A stretch of DNA of 64,000 nt. Origin: Paraburkholderia tropica (GTDB lineage Bacteria > Pseudomonadota > Gammaproteobacteria > Burkholderiales > Burkholderiaceae). The notes under the pieces are model-generated. The model did no database searches. It was given only the letters and a program-made list of their open reading frames with translations, and was not told where the DNA came from. A program made the position numbers and the translations under genes. Positions 22,853 through 32,416 of the stretch are shown here, piece after piece (positions within the stretch are counted from its first letter, which is position 1; each line of letters opens with the position of its first letter). The DNA lies in the NCBI RefSeq assembly GCF_900109265.1, contig NZ_FNZM01000023.1, positions 62,001 to 126,000 of the forward strand, given 5' to 3'.

Positions 22853-24373
22853 ATGTATACGCTTTCCATTCCCGGTACCACGCTGTCCACGTCTTCGCTC
22901 GTAGGGCTGTTCACGCTGTTTCGTGACGAGCGCGTGCGTGCAACCGCTACCGCGCAGATCGAACTCGGCGGCGCGCCGGCGGGCGTGAGCGTGACGCGCT
23001 ATAACGGCGTCCTCGCGCTACGCCAGCCGGGCACTGCCGGGCAGATTCTCGCCGCCATGTTCGCAGAGCACCGCGACGCCGAGTTTGTCGAGCCCGATGG
23101 CGCTCAGCGCCAGTCCTGGCAGGTCGTACCCGCCGCGTGGGACGGCCTTTTCGCGTTCCACGACGTCTGCCGACAGCCGCAGTTGCTCCTGTCGTCCGAT
23201 CAGATCGAAACAGAAGACGCCAGCGCGCGCTCGCGCGGTACACGCTTCTTCCTCTCGGACCTGAGTGCCGAAGCACTCCTGACCACGTTCGGTTTTGCCG
23301 CCTGTGGCCCGGCTATCCCGGGCACGCGGGAGACGAACAGCCGTCACGAAGTGCAGGTGGCATATGCGCTCGCGCAGAATCTGCCGGTGCCGGACCGTGT
23401 GCTCGACGCGTACCGCGAAGACAGCGAAGCCTTCAGGTACGGCCTCGAATGGGCCGGGACGCTGATTCAGTTGCCCGAGTTGCGTGGCGCGATACCCGTG
23501 GAGAAGCTTCGGCCGATCCTCGGGGTTATGCGAGGCGAGGGCAAGGCAGTCGACGCGAACAACGCCGACGTCCTGACCATGCTCGCCCGGCTGCTGCCGG
23601 CTCAGCCGACGTACCCGCAGGTCGACGATCTGCTTCATTCGCACGGGCTGATCGACGATCTGGCGCTGCCGGACTCATTCGGTACGCCGGTCGACATCGG
23701 CGAGCCCGTGACGCCTCTGGCGGAGCGCGTACGTGAACGGGTGGCCACGCTCATCCGTGATCGCTCGATCGCGCATGCCGACGGCGAGTTGAAGGCGGGT
23801 CACATCAGCCGCCGTGCGCATCGCGAGCGCTGTGACGTGGCACGCTTGCAGCATGGCCGCCATTCGTTCGAGCAGGGCAACCGGCTCGCGCGCGCGCTCG
23901 CGAACCGCGATGTTGGCACGCTCCTGGAAACGCTGGATCGCGCTGACGAGCACAATCGCGGAAGCAAGCAGGCGTTTTACGACACGTTCGGCGTGAAGCT
24001 GATCGGCGTTCGCGCCGCCCAGCGTCGTCGTGCAATTTTCTCGTTGTGCGGCCACACCGAAGAGGAGCAGGCCGCGTGGGAGCGTGATGCGGTTCAGCGC
24101 AAGGCTGAGCGCGACGCGCAGCGCGATCTGGCGGATGCACGAGAGATCGCCGGGCGCGCGCGTTATGTCGGTGCGATGTGTGGCGAGATCTCGGGTGCCG
24201 AGCACGTGGATCGTGCGATCAACGACGGCTATTCGAAGATCGAGAGCTTTCGTCGCGGTGCGGCGCGCGTCTACGCGCTGGTGCGTGGAACCGAGCGCGA
24301 AGGGCGTCGGCTGAGTGCACAAGACGGCACGCTCGCCTACGCGCGCGCAGTGCTCGAACAGCGCGCTGCCTGA
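22853..24373 (+). CDS. Large hypothetical protein with charged helical C-terminus
   Basis: A 506-residue protein. ATG 22853 has GGAGCC upstream; the frame is open to 22799 but that part is the GGGGCATCGCCCC hairpin of the leader. The first ~130 residues look like a compact alpha-beta domain, the middle has repeated hydrophobic helices, and the C-terminal 200 residues are Arg/Glu/Ala rich and probably form long helices (RKAERDAQRDLADAREIAGR). No catalytic motif stands out. It ends 10 bases before the next gene. Function unknown; conserved-backbone type codon use. Confidence 0.65.
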   Translation: MYTLSIPGTTLSTSSLVGLFTLFRDERVRATATAQIELGGAPAGVSVTRYNGVLALRQPGTAGQILAAMFAEHRDAEFVEPDGAQRQSWQVVPAAWDGLFAFHDVCRQPQLLLSSDQIETEDASARSRGTRFFLSDLSAEALLTTFGFAACGPAIPGTRETNSRHEVQVAYALAQNLPVPDRVLDAYREDSEAFRYGLEWAGTLIQLPELRGAIPVEKLRPILGVMRGEGKAVDANNADVLTMLARLLPAQPTYPQVDDLLHSHGLIDDLALPDSFGTPVDIGEPVTPLAERVRERVATLIRDRSIAHADGELKAGHISRRAHRERCDVARLQHGRHSFEQGNRLARALANRDVGTLLETLDRADEHNRGSKQAFYDTFGVKLIGVRAAQRRRAIFSLCGHTEEEQAAWERDAVQRKAERDAQRDLADAREIAGRARYVGAMCGEISGAEHVDRAINDGYSKIESFRRGAARVYALVRGTEREGRRLSAQDGTLAYARAVLEQRAA

Positions 24374-24383
24374 GGAGACGGAC

Positions 24384-24848
24384 ATGCGTTTCGATCGCCA
24401 ACCACGCCCGGAAGGGTATCAGTGGACTGCACGCAAGGAAGCTCTCCATCTGCGCCGTGAGGCGCGGGAGGTGGAAAAGATTGCGCGCGACTACCCTCTG
24501 TTCGTCGGTGAGTTCCAGCCTCGGCCGACCGTGCCTGTTGAAGAAGAGCGAAAGCGCCGTGAGCAGCAGCTCATGGAGAGCGAGCAGCGCTGGCGCGATT
24601 TGATGGCCGAACAGTGGCGCGGGTCACGGCGCGAGTATTTCGCGTGTCCGCCCGCGATGCGCGCGGCGATCATGGGTGAGTGGAACCACTGGCGTGGGCC
24701 GCTCAGACCCGTGTACTTCACCTATCTCGTCGAGAAGCACAACGGGGTCGGCGAAAGAAAGTCGCAGGCTCATCGCGAGCAGGAAGCGGCCATGATGGCG
24801 CGAATCCGCGAGCGTGAGACGGCACAAGCCTCGTTGTTGTCGCGATAA
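24384..24848 (+). CDS. Hypothetical charged helical protein
   Basis: A 154-residue, strongly charged protein (VEEERKRREQQLMESEQRWR) that is likely mostly helical, with an aromatic patch in the middle (MGEWNHWRGPLRPVYFTYLV). GAGGAG lies 8 bases upstream of ATG 24384. It follows the 506-residue gene by 10 bases and is closed by a strong terminator, so the two form one unit. Confidence 0.6.
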   Translation: MRFDRQPRPEGYQWTARKEALHLRREAREVEKIARDYPLFVGEFQPRPTVPVEEERKRREQQLMESEQRWRDLMAEQWRGSRREYFACPPAMRAAIMGEWNHWRGPLRPVYFTYLVEKHNGVGERKSQAHREQEAAMMARIRERETAQASLLSR

Positions 24849-24860
24849 CAATCTGCATCG

Positions 24861-24889
24861 AACCGGCGCCTCGTGCGCCGGTTTTTTTT
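24861..24889 (+). terminator. Intrinsic terminator
   Basis: AACCGGCGC, loop CTCGT, GCGCCGGTT followed by a run of T's. Confidence 0.85.
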
Positions 24890-24914
24890 CGGCCGTGCGC
24901 CGGTCGTTTGTGGC

Positions 24915-25008
24915 GAAAGCGGTATGAAAATCGCCACGATTGCGCCGGGGCCGCAGCGTACGCACGCCTAAACTGGCATCTATCACCCGCGTCCATGACG
25001 CATCGACC
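24915..25008 (+). promoter_or_regulatory. Shared backbone promoter module, copy 4
   Basis: GAAAGC at 24915-24920, 48 bases, TAAACT at 24969-24974, 13 bases, CGCGTCCATGACGCATCGAC from 24988. It lies between a terminator and the DUF3717 gene. Confidence 0.65.
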
Positions 25009-25099
25009 ACGCCGGCCAGTCCGGCATACACCCCGCCTGCAAGGGACCACGTCCCCAAATGGGCGCGGCGCTTTCAGGCCTTCTCCAGATGGAGGCTCC

Positions 25100-25324
25100 A
25101 TGAACCAGCAAACCGGCACCGTGTCGCTCGCGCAGATAGAAGGCGCGATCAACCACTGGCGCGAGCGCCGTCCGCCTGCCGATGCCGAACATCCGGTGCT
25201 GTGCGCAGAAGCACGCGCACTCGCCGACGTGTACGGCCTGATGATCTTCCGCGGGGAGCAGAGCGTCGAGCGCTCAACGCTCACCGAACAGCAGCACGCC
25301 GCGCTCGCGGCCGCCGCCCTGTAG
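25100..25324 (+). CDS. DUF3717 family small protein
   Basis: A 74-residue protein matching DUF3717 as I recall it: SLAQIEGAINHWRERRPPAD followed by AEARALADVYGLMIF. This family is common in Burkholderia and relatives and has no known function. GGAGG is 6 bases before ATG 25100. It is the first gene after promoter module copy 4 and precedes the MoxR-type ATPase. Confidence 0.8.
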   Translation: MNQQTGTVSLAQIEGAINHWRERRPPADAEHPVLCAEARALADVYGLMIFRGEQSVERSTLTEQQHAALAAAAL

Positions 25325-25458
25325 TCCTCGCCACGCGCTTCACGGCGCACGTTTCACCTTATCGAGTCGCCGCGTTCGCGGCATCTCATACATCCCGCCG
25401 GGACACGCGCCCGCCGGGGACGTGACTCGCGCGGGTTTTCTGCACAGGAAACCTCACT

Positions 25459-26493
25459 ATGCAAGTCAACGCTTCCCAGTTGAAATCTCTCCTTCTCGCC
25501 TACGTGCCCCAGCGACTGCCGGTCATCGTCAGTGGTCGCCCGGGCGTCGGCAAGAGCGAAATCGTCGAGCAGGTCGCGAACGAACTCGATCACGATCTGC
25601 TGATCAGCCATCCGGTCGTTGAAGATCCGACCGACTCGAAGGGGCTGCCGTTCGCGGCACCCGACGGCAAGTCGGCGCGCTTCCTGCCGTTCGGCGACCT
25701 GGCGCGCGCGCTGGAGGTGCGCAAGCGCCCGTTGATCTGGTTCCTCGACGATCTCGGGCAGGCTTCCCCGGCAGTCCAGGCCGCGAAGATGCAGTTGCTG
25801 CTCTCGCGTCGCATCGGCGAACACACGCTGCCGGACAACGTCACGTTCCTCGCGGCCACCAACCGGCGCAAGGACAACGCGGGCGTGAGCGGCATTCTCG
25901 ATCCACTGATGGACCGCTTTGCCACGCACGTGGAGCTGGTCGCGGACATCCAGGAGTGGACGTCGTGGGCACTCGCCCATGGCGTGCCCGCCGAGCTGGT
26001 CGCGTTCCTGCGCTTCCGGCCGGACCTGCTCTCCGCGCAGAAGGCCGCGGGCGACATCTCAAAGTCGCCGAGTCCCCGCAGCTGGAACTTCGTGGCCAGA
26101 ACGATGGGCGTGGTCCCGAAGGATCTGGAACTGATCTCCTACGCGGGTTCGGTGGGCGAGGGCGCTGCGAAAGAGCTGATGGCTTTCATCGGCATCTATC
26201 GCGAGTTGCCGTCCCCCGACGCGATTCTCGCTGCGCCCGATGCAGCCGCGATTCCAACCGCTCCGTCGGCGCTTTACGCGATCAGCGCGGCGCTGGCGAT
26301 GTACGCGAAAGAGAGCAATCTCGCCCGCGTGCTGGTCTATGTGAACCGTCTCATCGACGCGGGCTGTGCGGAGTTCGCCGCCCTGCTGGTGACGGATGCC
26401 GTACGCAAGACGCCAGCGCTCGCGAGTACGCACGATTTCATTCGTGAGTGCACTGGCGCTGAGAGTAGTATCGGCAAGCTCATCCACGGCTGA
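25459..26493 (+). CDS. MoxR-type AAA+ ATPase
   Basis: A 344-residue AAA+ ATPase: Walker A SGRPGVGKSE (about residues 25-34), Walker B LIWFLDDLGQ, sensor 1 TFLAATNRR and an arginine-finger region LDPLMDRFATH. MoxR-type ATPases act as chaperones that insert metals or remodel partners, usually with a VWA-domain protein. The likely partner is the metallopeptidase/VWA-like protein at 32417, with the protein at 31495 as a third member. AGGAAA precedes the ATG. Ends before a small unknown gene. Confidence 0.85.
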   Translation: MQVNASQLKSLLLAYVPQRLPVIVSGRPGVGKSEIVEQVANELDHDLLISHPVVEDPTDSKGLPFAAPDGKSARFLPFGDLARALEVRKRPLIWFLDDLGQASPAVQAAKMQLLLSRRIGEHTLPDNVTFLAATNRRKDNAGVSGILDPLMDRFATHVELVADIQEWTSWALAHGVPAELVAFLRFRPDLLSAQKAAGDISKSPSPRSWNFVARTMGVVPKDLELISYAGSVGEGAAKELMAFIGIYRELPSPDAILAAPDAAAIPTAPSALYAISAALAMYAKESNLARVLVYVNRLIDAGCAEFAALLVTDAVRKTPALASTHDFIRECTGAESSIGKLIHG

Positions 26494-26515
26494 CCGGTGC
26501 AAGCAGGATATGGCT

Positions 26516-26737
26516 ATGTTCAATCACCGGATTGGGAAGTTCGCGCGTCTCGTGAATGCGACCCACGGTCTGCCAGAGTCTGTTCTGGTCACTATCGTGA
26601 AAGCTAGTGACCTTCACTCCCCCTCGTATCGCGCTGCAGCGCTTCGACACCTCGTTGCGTGCTCGCCGATTTCCGTCACGCTCGGTTTGCCCTTCGCCCA
26701 ACGTCGTCGCCTTGTGCGACGTCATTACGGCGTTTGA
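26516..26737 (+). CDS. Small hypothetical basic protein
   Basis: A 73-residue protein beginning MFNHRIGKFARLVNATHGLP. GCAGG lies 8 bases before ATG 26516, which I prefer to ATG 26510. It ends in an Arg-rich tail (AQRRRLVRRHYGV). No family recognised. Confidence 0.5.
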   Translation: MFNHRIGKFARLVNATHGLPESVLVTIVKASDLHSPSYRAAALRHLVACSPISVTLGLPFAQRRRLVRRHYGV

Positions 26738-26857
26738 TGCACCAATTCCGGCGGCGACTCGCCGCCGGAGAACCTCTTAGCCAACGCTTATTTCCCCTCG
26801 CAGGAGCACGCCCCTGCTGGGGCGCGCTCCTCCATCCATTTCCGCCAGGAGTGCAAT

Positions 26858-27646
26858 GTGTTTAACGAACTCATCGAACAGTTCAAGGCCGCGCAGGTTG
26901 CTGCTGCCGATGCGTACCATGCCGTGTCTCGCGCTGAGAGGCTTCTGTTTCCCAACGTCGAGTCCTATCTGCATGCAACGAAGACGCGATCGAGTTACAA
27001 GACCGAGCGTGAGCTTTCAAGCTTTTGCAGAGATCTTGCTGCTGCGATCGTGCGGCGAGCATGCAGAAACTTCGCGCCGCCGGGAGGCAGTTTGAGTATC
27101 GCCCGCGAGGACGAACTCGAAGAGTGCGGGATCGACCTGCATGAGGCGCTGGAAAAAGGGGAAGTCCCTGATCTTGACGCGCTGTGGCGCCATCTGGAAC
27201 GTAAGTTCTCGGGCGAGGGCGGCGCAACGCTCGCCTACGAGCAGGCAGCGCGCTCGATCATCGACGGGTTCTATCTCAAGCCAAGCTCGGAGATGAAGCG
27301 AACGAGCAGCGGCGTCGTGATCGACATGTCAGCCCAGAGCGAAGAATGCTGGAACCGAAAAGGACAGCGGACCCTGAGTGTGTATGCGCGAGATCGTGTA
27401 AGTGCATGTTTTCGTGGTCTCGCTACCGTGGCGCGAAAGGCAAGCTTCGACGAGCTGGCTTCGCAACTCGCCGACGGGCGGTTTTTGGGGGAGGAATACA
27501 GCTCGCGCGCGAAGTTGTCCTTCAGCGGGCTCGACGTGACACGGTTCAACGACAAGTGGCAGTGCCGGTTCTCCTTCGCTGTGGGCGATGCGCTGTCGCT
27601 GTTTATCAGTGAGTTCGGCGCAGCCTACCTCTCGACGCGCGGTTGA
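26858..27646 (+). CDS. Hypothetical protein (possibly DUF4942-like)
   Basis: A 262-residue protein. GTG 26858 follows AGGAG at good spacing; the overlapping ATG 26856 is in another frame and gives only a short product. The N-terminal part is helical (MFNELIEQFKAAQVAAADAY). The C-terminal part (VSACFRGLATVARKASFDEL, then SFSGLDVTRFNDKWQCRFSF) resembles the region found in DUF4942 proteins, which are often linked to DNA methylases. A methylase-helicase gene follows. The family call is tentative. Confidence 0.5.
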   Translation: MFNELIEQFKAAQVAAADAYHAVSRAERLLFPNVESYLHATKTRSSYKTERELSSFCRDLAAAIVRRACRNFAPPGGSLSIAREDELEECGIDLHEALEKGEVPDLDALWRHLERKFSGEGGATLAYEQAARSIIDGFYLKPSSEMKRTSSGVVIDMSAQSEECWNRKGQRTLSVYARDRVSACFRGLATVARKASFDELASQLADGRFLGEEYSSRAKLSFSGLDVTRFNDKWQCRFSFAVGDALSLFISEFGAAYLSTRG

Positions 27647-27713
27647 TCTGACCGCGCTTCTCTACATCATCGGCTCGCTTCGGCGGGCCGTTCTTCATTT
27701 CTACGGAGATTTT

Positions 27714-30700
27714 ATGCAATTCGGTTTCGATTTTGAGGCCAGGGACTGGTATGCGCCGCTACGACGGATCCAGAGTCTTGGCGCGCTCGATCAAGGCGTT
27801 GCGCATCAGGGAGAACTGGCCGCGGCACGGCGTCGACATCTTGGCCAGTTCTTCACGCCGGAGTTGGTCGCGCGCTACATGTGGGGTTTCGTCGAGCGGT
27901 TTTGCCCGAAGCGCAAGGTCTATGTACTCGATAATTCCATTGGATCTGGTCGGTTGCTTCAGTACGCCGATCCGGAGCGGCATACGATCGCGGGCGTTGA
28001 CGTCCACGAACCTGTCGTTGTGGCGTGTCAGGCCGCGTTCGAGGCTGCCGGGTTTTCTGTCACGATCAGGCGCGCCGGGATGGAAGATATCCGGCCTTCG
28101 CGGTACGACATCGCGATCATCAACCCGCCTTTTTCCGTGCATCTCGAATCGCCGCACCTCCAACCTCTCGGATGCACAAGCGCGGGCCGGTATGGGCCGA
28201 ACACCAGTGCGCTCTCACATGACTACGCACTTGCTCAGGCGCTTGAGGGCGCAAACATCGTTGTCGCGCTTCTACCTGCCACCATGGCAGAAGCTATCGC
28301 GGGCGCGACCCAGGCGGGCAATGCCTTCTATTACCGAGCGGCTGCGCGTCTGGCAGGCTACTTCGAGCTGCCAGACGATGCGTTCAGGGAGGAGGGCGCG
28401 ACGGTCAGAACAGCGGTGCTTGTTTTCGATCGCTATCGGGTAAGACGGGGCGATTTCGTCCGTGCGTCAGCGGTGCTTAACGCGCCGGCCCCCGCACTTG
28501 GGTTGCACTGGGAGGAGGGGTTCTTCGACCGCCCGCGCCTGAATCTGCAGACGCTGGACGACTCGGTTCCCGCGATCACCCGGCCGGTCACGGGCGACTG
28601 CCGCGTGCGCGTAGCGCATGACGGTCGTCGCATTCGGCTCGGCTTCGGGTGTGGGTTCACCGAGGCGATGGTGCTCAACGCTATTTTCGATCACCGGATT
28701 TTCTCCTCGGATGGACATCGCTTGCCGACAGGGTTTCGATTCGCCGGACAAGGAAGGCTGGATCTCGAGGCGTATCTCGTGCAGGACGATCCTGGTGCGG
28801 CGTTCGACCAACTGCTCGCGTGCATCCGTGACGCTGGCGGGAATCCTCTCGTCGCGGCGGGGCTGCGCGAGCACCTTCAGCGGCGGCGGCGTCGTTCGCA
28901 ACGACAGGGTACGCCGTTGCGCCACGAGGTTTATACGGCCGGTGCGGGGTCGGCGAACTTCGTAACCGGAACCTCGCGAGTCACCCACAAGGTGGATGAG
29001 CAGCGATGGGCGAGCCCGCTCATCAAGGCGGGTGAGTCCATGACGTTCGAGCGTGATGGCGACGGACGCTATCGATATGTGTGCAACGGGGGCAACTACT
29101 GGCTTGCGGCCGACGAGCTCAACGCGCGCTTTGCCGTGGAGAACGTCGTCCAGGGCTGGGAGATTGTCCATAAGGGGCTGGCCGGTCGTTTCCCCGCTCA
29201 TGCCGCCGCGTTGCGTCGCCGTGTTGAGTCCCTCGGAATCCCGGCGTGGCTTGACTGGGATTTCCAGGTGGATGACCTGATCGAGACACTGATGAAGCCG
29301 ACCGGTTGCGTGATCGCGTGGGAGCAGGGCTGCGGGAAGTCGCGGCTTGCGCTCGCGATGATTCTCGCTGCTGGCGTCAAGCATGGCCTGATCGTTGTCG
29401 AGTCGCGGTTGATCGCGGAAATGCTGGCTGAAGCGGCACTCACCCCGATCGATCCGGCGGAGGTGAAGGTCATCGAGTCAGCTGCGGACCTCGATGATCT
29501 GCGACGCTTCAACCTGATCTCGTACGAGCGGTTGCGCATGGTAGTCGACGCTTCGAAGTCGCGTCGTGCGACCTACGCACATCGGTTGCGTCGGCGTATC
29601 GGGCTGCTGGTGGCTGACGAGGGCGAGCGGCTCGCAAACCCCACCAGTGAGCAGAGCCGGGCGCTGTGGAGGTTATCAGCGCGCCGCCGCTATGTGCTCA
29701 CCGGCAGCCCGATCCCCAACTATCCCCGCGATGCGTTCGGCCTGATCGCCTTCTCTGGAGGCGATGGGACGGCCGCACAACCGTACGGATACCGGCGCGG
29801 CTTTCTTGAGCCGTGCTGGCTGACGTCCGTGGAGTATGCGCAGCGTGGCATCGACCGCTTCCGGGATGACTTCGTGGTCACGGAGTGGGTCACCTGGCAA
29901 TTTGCGGAAAGCCTGCAGGACGGTGCGAAACGCGAGGTACCGAAGATTGGGAACCTGCCGCAGTATCGCGCGATGCTTGCTCCGCATCTGAAGCGCCGTC
30001 TTGTGTGCGAGCCCGACGTTGCGAAGTACATTCGTGTCGATCCGCCCGCTACCCGTGTACACGAGATTGATTGGGATCGGGATCATCTGGCGGTGTATCT
30101 GAAGGCGGCCGATGAATTTGCGGATTGGTACCGCGACAGACGCAAGGACGGCGGTCGATGCAATCTCGTCACGGTGCTGGCCCGCATCCGTGCCGTGCAC
30201 TTCGCAGCCAACTTCCCGCCGTATGGGATGGAAGGGGTTGGCACTGTGCGTGGGCTGACCAGCAAGCAGCGCGCGGTCGTTGAGCGCATGCGCGAGATTG
30301 CCGCCGAGGGCAAACAGGCGATTCTCTTTGCCGAGAATCCCGGTGTGCTCGACCGGATCGCTCAGGAGCTTCAGGCGAGCAAGGTGGAGTCGGTGCTGTT
30401 CCACGGAGGCATCCCGATCGCAAAGCGCGTGAAAGCAAAGGACTCGCGCTTTATCACCGGACTTGCGACGGCGCTGTTGTCCACAAAAGAGTCCGGTCGC
30501 GCAGGCTATAACTTGCCGAACGCCGACTACGTGCTGTTTTATGACCGTTCGTGGACGTGGCGTGCCGAGTATCAGGCGATGCGCCGCGCGCTTCGCTGGA
30601 ACCGGAAGGGAACGTTGCAGGTGGAGTACTTCCACCTGCCTGGTAGCATCGATCTCTACCAGGACCAGATGGTTGCGCACAAGCGCGATGCGATGCAGGC

Positions 30701-30845
30701 GGGACTCGACTGGGCCACGCCAGAGATGGAAGACGAAGCGTTTCTGCATATGGATACGCTGCTCGACCAGTTCGTTGAAGATGTTGCCTTGCTACATGGG
30801 GAGAAGAAAATTGATATGCGCAAGCTGCTAAAGGAGGCTGCATGA
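27714..30845 (+). CDS. N6-adenine methylase fused to SNF2-like helicase
   Basis: A 1043-residue fusion. Methylase part (about 1-300): GQFFTPELVARYM, SAM motif I VLDNSIGSGRL and catalytic IINPPFS. Helicase part (about 520-1040): Walker A WEQGCGKSRLAL (~535), DEGE box LLVADEGERL (~630), C-terminal domain ILFAENPGVLDRI (~870) and motif VI-like QAMRRALRWNRKG (~958). This layout recalls phage DarB-type antirestriction proteins and methylase-helicases of phage-defence systems. No nuclease domain is visible. ATG 27714 has ACGGAG upstream. It overlaps the next gene by 4 bases. Confidence 0.85.
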   Translation: MQFGFDFEARDWYAPLRRIQSLGALDQGVAHQGELAAARRRHLGQFFTPELVARYMWGFVERFCPKRKVYVLDNSIGSGRLLQYADPERHTIAGVDVHEPVVVACQAAFEAAGFSVTIRRAGMEDIRPSRYDIAIINPPFSVHLESPHLQPLGCTSAGRYGPNTSALSHDYALAQALEGANIVVALLPATMAEAIAGATQAGNAFYYRAAARLAGYFELPDDAFREEGATVRTAVLVFDRYRVRRGDFVRASAVLNAPAPALGLHWEEGFFDRPRLNLQTLDDSVPAITRPVTGDCRVRVAHDGRRIRLGFGCGFTEAMVLNAIFDHRIFSSDGHRLPTGFRFAGQGRLDLEAYLVQDDPGAAFDQLLACIRDAGGNPLVAAGLREHLQRRRRRSQRQGTPLRHEVYTAGAGSANFVTGTSRVTHKVDEQRWASPLIKAGESMTFERDGDGRYRYVCNGGNYWLAADELNARFAVENVVQGWEIVHKGLAGRFPAHAAALRRRVESLGIPAWLDWDFQVDDLIETLMKPTGCVIAWEQGCGKSRLALAMILAAGVKHGLIVVESRLIAEMLAEAALTPIDPAEVKVIESAADLDDLRRFNLISYERLRMVVDASKSRRATYAHRLRRRIGLLVADEGERLANPTSEQSRALWRLSARRRYVLTGSPIPNYPRDAFGLIAFSGGDGTAAQPYGYRRGFLEPCWLTSVEYAQRGIDRFRDDFVVTEWVTWQFAESLQDGAKREVPKIGNLPQYRAMLAPHLKRRLVCEPDVAKYIRVDPPATRVHEIDWDRDHLAVYLKAADEFADWYRDRRKDGGRCNLVTVLARIRAVHFAANFPPYGMEGVGTVRGLTSKQRAVVERMREIAAEGKQAILFAENPGVLDRIAQELQASKVESVLFHGGIPIAKRVKAKDSRFITGLATALLSTKESGRAGYNLPNADYVLFYDRSWTWRAEYQAMRRALRWNRKGTLQVEYFHLPGSIDLYQDQMVAHKRDAMQAGLDWATPEMEDEAFLHMDTLLDQFVEDVALLHGEKKIDMRKLLKEAA

Positions 30846-31081
30846 GGCACGACCGGCCGGTGACCGTTCTGGTAGGCGACGGTGTGGTAACCGTCAAGCG
30901 TGAAGGATCAAGCGCTGCGACTGTCGCTGCGATCCTCGGGCGCGTCGAGCGCGAGGGGACCGAGGTGCTTTGTCTTGATCGCCTGGTGCATGAGTCGCAC
31001 GAGAACACCTTCTCAGGGTGGTCGGTGAGTGGAGCGGTTACGACGCTGCTCTCACGTCCGATCCAGTCCTCGCAAGCGTGA
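30842..31081 (+). CDS. Small hypothetical protein coupled to the methylase-helicase
   Basis: A 79-residue protein whose ATG overlaps the stop of the methylase-helicase (ATGA), with AAGGAGG upstream. It reads MRHDRPVTVLVGDGVVTVKR and later EVLCLDRLVHESHENTF. No family recognised. Tight coupling suggests it works with, or modulates, the large protein. Confidence 0.6.
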   Translation: MRHDRPVTVLVGDGVVTVKREGSSAATVAAILGRVEREGTEVLCLDRLVHESHENTFSGWSVSGAVTTLLSRPIQSSQA

Positions 31082-31089
31082 CGAGGTGT

Positions 31090-31132
31090 TGAAAAAAGGG
31101 GGGCGACGGGAATTCCGGCGCCCCCCTTTTCT
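31090..31132 (+). terminator. Intrinsic terminator
   Basis: AAAAAAGGGGGGCG ... CGCCCCCCTTTT, a strong symmetrical stem with A and T tracts. Confidence 0.85.
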
Positions 31133-31151
31133 ATTCCAGCGCCGCCGCGGT

Positions 31152-31245
31152 GAAAGCTGGCCATTTCTGATCATGATTCGTTCCGACGACGGCGCGGCGC
31201 ATGGTTACGATGGGCCTGCATCTCGCGTCTTTTGACGCATCGACC
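31152..31245 (+). promoter_or_regulatory. Shared backbone promoter module, copy 5
   Basis: GAAAGC at 31152-31157, 48 bases, TACGAT at 31206-31211, 12 bases, CGCGTCTTTTGACGCATCGA from 31224. The following 250-base leader to 31494 has no gene that I can support. Confidence 0.65.
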
Positions 31246-31494
31246 CTGCCGGGCATCACTCTTTCCGGCTAACTGCAGCAGTCCTTTCTTCGCCGTCTCC
31301 CGACGCGCATCTCTTTCATCCACCGACATATCGAGCGAATCGATTCTGGACCGCAGGTGTCGTGATCTGTCGTCCTTCCCGGGCAACCGGTACTGGACCC
31401 CGCTTTCCTTCGTTGTTCGGCCACCGCAAGGGTAGCCCGCATCGCTTTCGCCCTTTCCTGCCTCATTCATCCAATTATTTCTGGAGCTATTTCC

Positions 31495-32409
31495 ATGAAC
31501 ATCACCGATATCCAATCTCGCGTCATGCTGTGCTCGGTCACCATCTCGTCGTGGGCGGCCCGCCGCTTCGATGAGAAAGTCACCGAGGAGGTGGAGAAGA
31601 ACCACGCCACCAAGGGCATCGGCCGCTTCAACAAGCGACTGCTGCCCGAGCACGCGCCGAGCTTCAAGGAAGTGCTGTCGCTGGGCGGTCGCATCCGCCG
31701 CCACTTCTATGACCACACGCTGGAATACAACCAGCTCTCCGTGCGTCTGCTGCCGACCCAGATCTACATGGAGTTCGCGGAGCAGATGCGCCGCATGAAG
31801 GATGAGTTCGATCTGGCCGTGCAGGTTTTCCTGACCGACTACCTCGACCTCAAGGAACTCGCTCGCGCCGAGATGAACGGCCTTTTCAACGAGGCGGACT
31901 ATCCGACGCTCGCGCAGCTTGGCGAGAAGTTCGGTGTTCGCATGTCGGTGCTGCCGTTTCCTGACGCCAGCCAGTTCGGTGTCGATCTGCCCGAAGACGT
32001 GCTCACGAGCCTGCGTGGCGAAATCGATCAGCACGTGATGCGCTCGATCAACAACGCCAGTCAGGACATCGTGCACCGCCTCTACGACGCGGTGTCGGCG
32101 ATGGCAAACCGCCTGTACGCGAGCAACAACGTGCGTATGGATGTGGCCGTCAATGTGCGCGAGCTGTGCGGGCTGCTGCCGAAGCTAAATTTCAGCAACG
32201 ATCCGCAGCTCGTCCATATTCTCGAACAGGCCAAGCGTCATCTGGCCGTGCACACGGGCAACGACCTGAAGGAATCCGACGTGCTTCGCTCGCAGGTGGC
32301 CGCGAAGGCCAGCGAGATCGAGGAACTCATGGAGGCCTTCATGGGCGGCAAGCCGCAGGTGGCCATGCCGAAGCCGGGCCACGCGCCGCAACTGCGCATC
32401 GCAGCGTGA
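31495..32409 (+). CDS. Hypothetical protein, possibly DUF3150-like, linked to MoxR/VWA pair
   Basis: A 304-residue helical protein (VTISSWAARRFDEKVTEEVE, IGRFNKRLLPE, RHFYDHTLEYNQLSVRLLPT). The pattern of a short N-terminal domain, KRLLP and a following long helical region resembles DUF3150 proteins, which are encoded beside MoxR ATPases and VWA proteins in phages and plasmids. GGAG lies 8 bases upstream of the ATG. The metallopeptidase/VWA-like gene follows within 10 bases. Confidence 0.6.
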   Translation: MNITDIQSRVMLCSVTISSWAARRFDEKVTEEVEKNHATKGIGRFNKRLLPEHAPSFKEVLSLGGRIRRHFYDHTLEYNQLSVRLLPTQIYMEFAEQMRRMKDEFDLAVQVFLTDYLDLKELARAEMNGLFNEADYPTLAQLGEKFGVRMSVLPFPDASQFGVDLPEDVLTSLRGEIDQHVMRSINNASQDIVHRLYDAVSAMANRLYASNNVRMDVAVNVRELCGLLPKLNFSNDPQLVHILEQAKRHLAVHTGNDLKESDVLRSQVAAKASEIEELMEAFMGGKPQVAMPKPGHAPQLRIAA

Positions 32410-32416
32410 GGTGAGG

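Noticed and set aside
29676..30749. Minus-strand frame of 357 codons opposite the methylase-helicase
   Set aside because: Shadow of the helicase domain, without start context or recognisable motifs.
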